A stretch of DNA of 33,508 nt, from assembly GCF_038562415.1 (NCBI RefSeq), contig NZ_JBCFBA010000034.1, positions 1-33,508 of the forward strand, written 5' to 3'. Under the pieces are notes generated by a model. It saw only the letters and a program-made list of their open reading frames with translations. It was not told the DNA's origin and searched no databases. The position numbers and the translations under genes are program-made. The stretch is from Solidesulfovibrio sp. (GTDB taxonomy: Bacteria; Desulfobacterota; Desulfovibrionia; Desulfovibrionales; Desulfovibrionaceae). Positions 31,879 to 33,508 of the stretch are shown here, piece by piece. Within the stretch, counting starts at the first letter, position 1. The number at the start of each line of letters is the position of its first letter.

Positions 31879-32718
31879 ATGCGTACCATCCCCCGCGAGA
31901 CCGTCGTCGACGCCGTGGCCGCCCTGTGCGTCGACGCCAACCGCTTCCTGCCCGCCGACGTCCTGGCTTCCTTTGCCCGGGCGCAGGCGGCCGAAACCCT
32001 GCCGGCGGCCAGGGAGATCTTCAGCCAACTGACGCAAAACGCCGCCCTGGCCGCCGAGACCGGCCTGCCGCTGTGCCAGGACTGCGGCCTGGGCGTGTTC
32101 TTCGTCGAGGTGGGCGAGGACGTCCGCCTGGCCGACGGCTCCCTGCGCGAAGCCATCAACGCCGGCATGGTCAAGGGCTACCGGGAAGGGTTCCTGCGCA
32201 AGTCCACCTGCGATCCGTTCAGCCGCAAAAACGTCGGCGACAACTCCCCGGCCGTCGTCCACTTCGACCTCGTGCCCGGGGACACGCTCAAGATCTGCAT
32301 GATGGCCAAGGGCGGCGGCTCGGAGAACATGTCCCGGGTCACGATGCTCGCCCCGGCCCAGGGCTGGAAGGGCATCCGCGAATGCGTCATCCGCCGCGTG
32401 GCCGAGTCCGGCTCCAACCCCTGCCCGCCCGTCCTCGTCGGCGTGGGCATCGGCGGCAACTTCGAACTCGCGGCCATCAACTCCAAAAAGGCCCTCCTGC
32501 GCGCGGTGGACGACGTCCACCCCGACCCCGAGGTCGCGGCCATGGAAGCCGACCTGTTCGCCTCCATCAACCGCCTGGGCATCGGCCCCATGGGCCTTGG
32601 CGGGCGAACCACCTGCCTTGGCGTCAAGGTCAGGGTCGCGCCCTGCCACCTGGCCAGCCTGCCGCTGGCCATCAACATCCAGTGCCACAGCGCCCGGCAC
32701 AAGGAGGTCACGCTCTGA
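31879..32718 (+). CDS. Class I fumarate hydratase, alpha subunit
   Basis: 279-residue catalytic subunit of the two-subunit, [4Fe-4S] class I hydro-lyases, which interconvert malate and fumarate. The three expected cluster cysteines are in PLCQDCG, NPCPPV and TTCLGVKV; KGGGSENMS is also conserved. L(+)-tartrate dehydratase (TtdA) belongs to the same family and cannot be excluded, but the length fits the fumarase alpha subunits of anaerobes. The ATG follows GGAG. The beta subunit gene follows with a one-base overlap (TGATG). The cluster is expected to be oxygen-labile, in keeping with an anaerobe. Confidence 0.93.
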   Translation: MRTIPRETVVDAVAALCVDANRFLPADVLASFARAQAAETLPAAREIFSQLTQNAALAAETGLPLCQDCGLGVFFVEVGEDVRLADGSLREAINAGMVKGYREGFLRKSTCDPFSRKNVGDNSPAVVHFDLVPGDTLKICMMAKGGGSENMSRVTMLAPAQGWKGIRECVIRRVAESGSNPCPPVLVGVGIGGNFELAAINSKKALLRAVDDVHPDPEVAAMEADLFASINRLGIGPMGLGGRTTCLGVKVRVAPCHLASLPLAINIQCHSARHKEVTL

Positions 32719-33272
32719 TGGCCGAATACCACCTGACCACCCCCCTTCGCGACGCGGAGGTGGAAATGCTGCGCGCCGGCGACGTGGCGCTGCTTACCGG
32801 CGTCATCTACACCGGCCGCGACGCCGCCCACAAACGCCTGGTCGAGGCCCTGGACGCCGGCCGGGAACTGCCGTTTCCGCCCAAGGGCGCGGTCATCTAC
32901 TATGTCGGCCCCTCGCCGGCCCGGCCCGGCTATCCCATCGGCGCGGCCGGCCCCACCACCAGCTACCGCATGGATTCCTACGCCCCCAGGCTCCTGGCCG
33001 AGGGCGTAAAGGGCATGATCGGCAAGGGCATGCGCGCCCCGGAGGTCAAGGCGGCCATGATCGCGCGCAAAGCCGTCTATTTCGGGGCCACCGGCGGCGC
33101 CGGGGCGCTCCTTGGCCTTCGCATCAAGGAAGCCAGGATCGTCGCCTACGAGGACCTCGGCCCCGAGGCCGTGCGCGAGCTTGTCGTCGTCGCTTTCCCG
33201 GTCCTGGTCATCAACGACTGCCTCGGCGGCGACCTCTACGCCACGCCCGACCTGGAGGCCGCCCTTGGCTAA
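32718..33272 (+). CDS. Class I fumarate hydratase, beta subunit
   Basis: 184-residue partner of the preceding alpha subunit, equivalent to the C-terminal domain of single-chain class I fumarases. Typical segments are LTTPLRDAEVEMLRAGDV, GVIYTGRDAAHKR, YYVGPSPARPG and the GPTTSYRMDSYAPRLL motif that helps form the active site. The strong AAGGAGGT before the start lies within the alpha gene, and the stop and start overlap, so the subunits should be made in equal amounts. A tartrate dehydratase beta subunit is the alternative reading. Confidence 0.93.
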   Translation: MAEYHLTTPLRDAEVEMLRAGDVALLTGVIYTGRDAAHKRLVEALDAGRELPFPPKGAVIYYVGPSPARPGYPIGAAGPTTSYRMDSYAPRLLAEGVKGMIGKGMRAPEVKAAMIARKAVYFGATGGAGALLGLRIKEARIVAYEDLGPEAVRELVVVAFPVLVINDCLGGDLYATPDLEAALG

Positions 33273-33305
33273 CGCCACGATTTCCCCCGCAAGGAGCACC
33301 TCCCC

Positions 33306-33508
33306 ATGAGCGGCCACAAAGCGATCTACAAATCATTGTATTTCTGGGTCATCTTCGGCATCGTCGCCGGCATCGTCCTCGGCCTCATCCCGGCCACCAA
33401 GGGCTTCGCCGAATCCATGCAGCCCTTCGGCACCGCCTTTATCCGCATGGTCAAGATGATCATCGCCCCGATCATCTTCTGCACCGTGGTCACCGGCATC
33501 GCCAAGAT
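33306..33508 (+). CDS. dctA: DctA-type dicarboxylate:cation symporter (partial)
   Basis: First 67 residues of a dicarboxylate/amino acid:cation symporter; the gene runs off the window. It shows [20 protein letters not shown], the first membrane helix, then [22 protein letters not shown], a hallmark of the DctA/GltP family. The ATG follows AAGGAG. Located 33 bases after the fumarase beta gene, it probably belongs to the same operon as a second uptake route for C4-dicarboxylates. DctA rather than GltP is inferred from context and the YKSLYF start. Confidence 0.88.
   Translation, partial: MSGHKAIYKSLYFWVIFGIVAGIVLGLIPATKGFAESMQPFGTAFIRMVKMIIAPIIFCTVVTGIAK

Overview
The window is a high-GC chromosomal segment of a deltaproteobacterial sulfate reducer, most likely Desulfovibrionaceae close to Desulfovibrio/Solidesulfovibrio. 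This is inferred from the F1 ATP synthase cluster lacking atpB and atpE, the order glmU-zapB-zapA-6S RNA-rny-ymdB-tyrS, and the composition. No database search was possible. No rRNA, tRNA, prophage, insertion sequence or CRISPR array was seen.

From 20.6 kb down to 0.2 kb everything reads on the minus strand as one block of core genes. It opens with the rod-shape (elongasome) operon mreB-mreC-mreD-mrdA-rodA plus a bactofilin gene. Next come the F1 and stator genes of ATP synthase (atpF', atpF, atpH, atpA, atpG, atpD, atpC), closed by a strong intrinsic terminator. Directly beyond that terminator is a second, divergent atpC paralogue, followed by glmU, zapB, zapA, a 6S RNA gene, rny (RNase Y), a shortened DnaJ-like protein, ymdB, a secreted hypothetical protein, a SPOR lipoprotein and tyrS. 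Downstream of tyrS is a short array of G/C hairpin repeats.

From 20.7 to 23.6 kb, plus-strand genes follow: a YhcC-type radical SAM protein, a brnT/brnA toxin-antitoxin pair, an O6-methylguanine-DNA methyltransferase and riboflavin synthase. From 23.7 to 26.8 kb, minus-strand genes encode an aldo/keto reductase, an MFS exporter-like protein and its probable TetR repressor, with a clear palindromic operator over the MFS promoter.

From 26.9 kb to the end, plus-strand genes form a probable C4-dicarboxylate module. It consists of a histidine kinase with a periplasmic solute-binding domain, an NtrC-type sigma-54 activator, a DASS-family transporter, the two subunits of a class I fumarase, and the start of a DctA-type symporter. 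A near-perfect -24/-12 promoter precedes the transporter gene. Upstream of it lie three related palindromes, two of them overlapping the 3' end of the activator gene, that look like enhancer sites. The module therefore appears self-contained: sensor, activator, binding sites, promoter, transport and catabolism.

The most notable points are the sigma-54 control region, the duplicated atpC across a terminator, the probable ATT start codon of mreC coupled to mreB, and the 6S RNA between zapA and rny.
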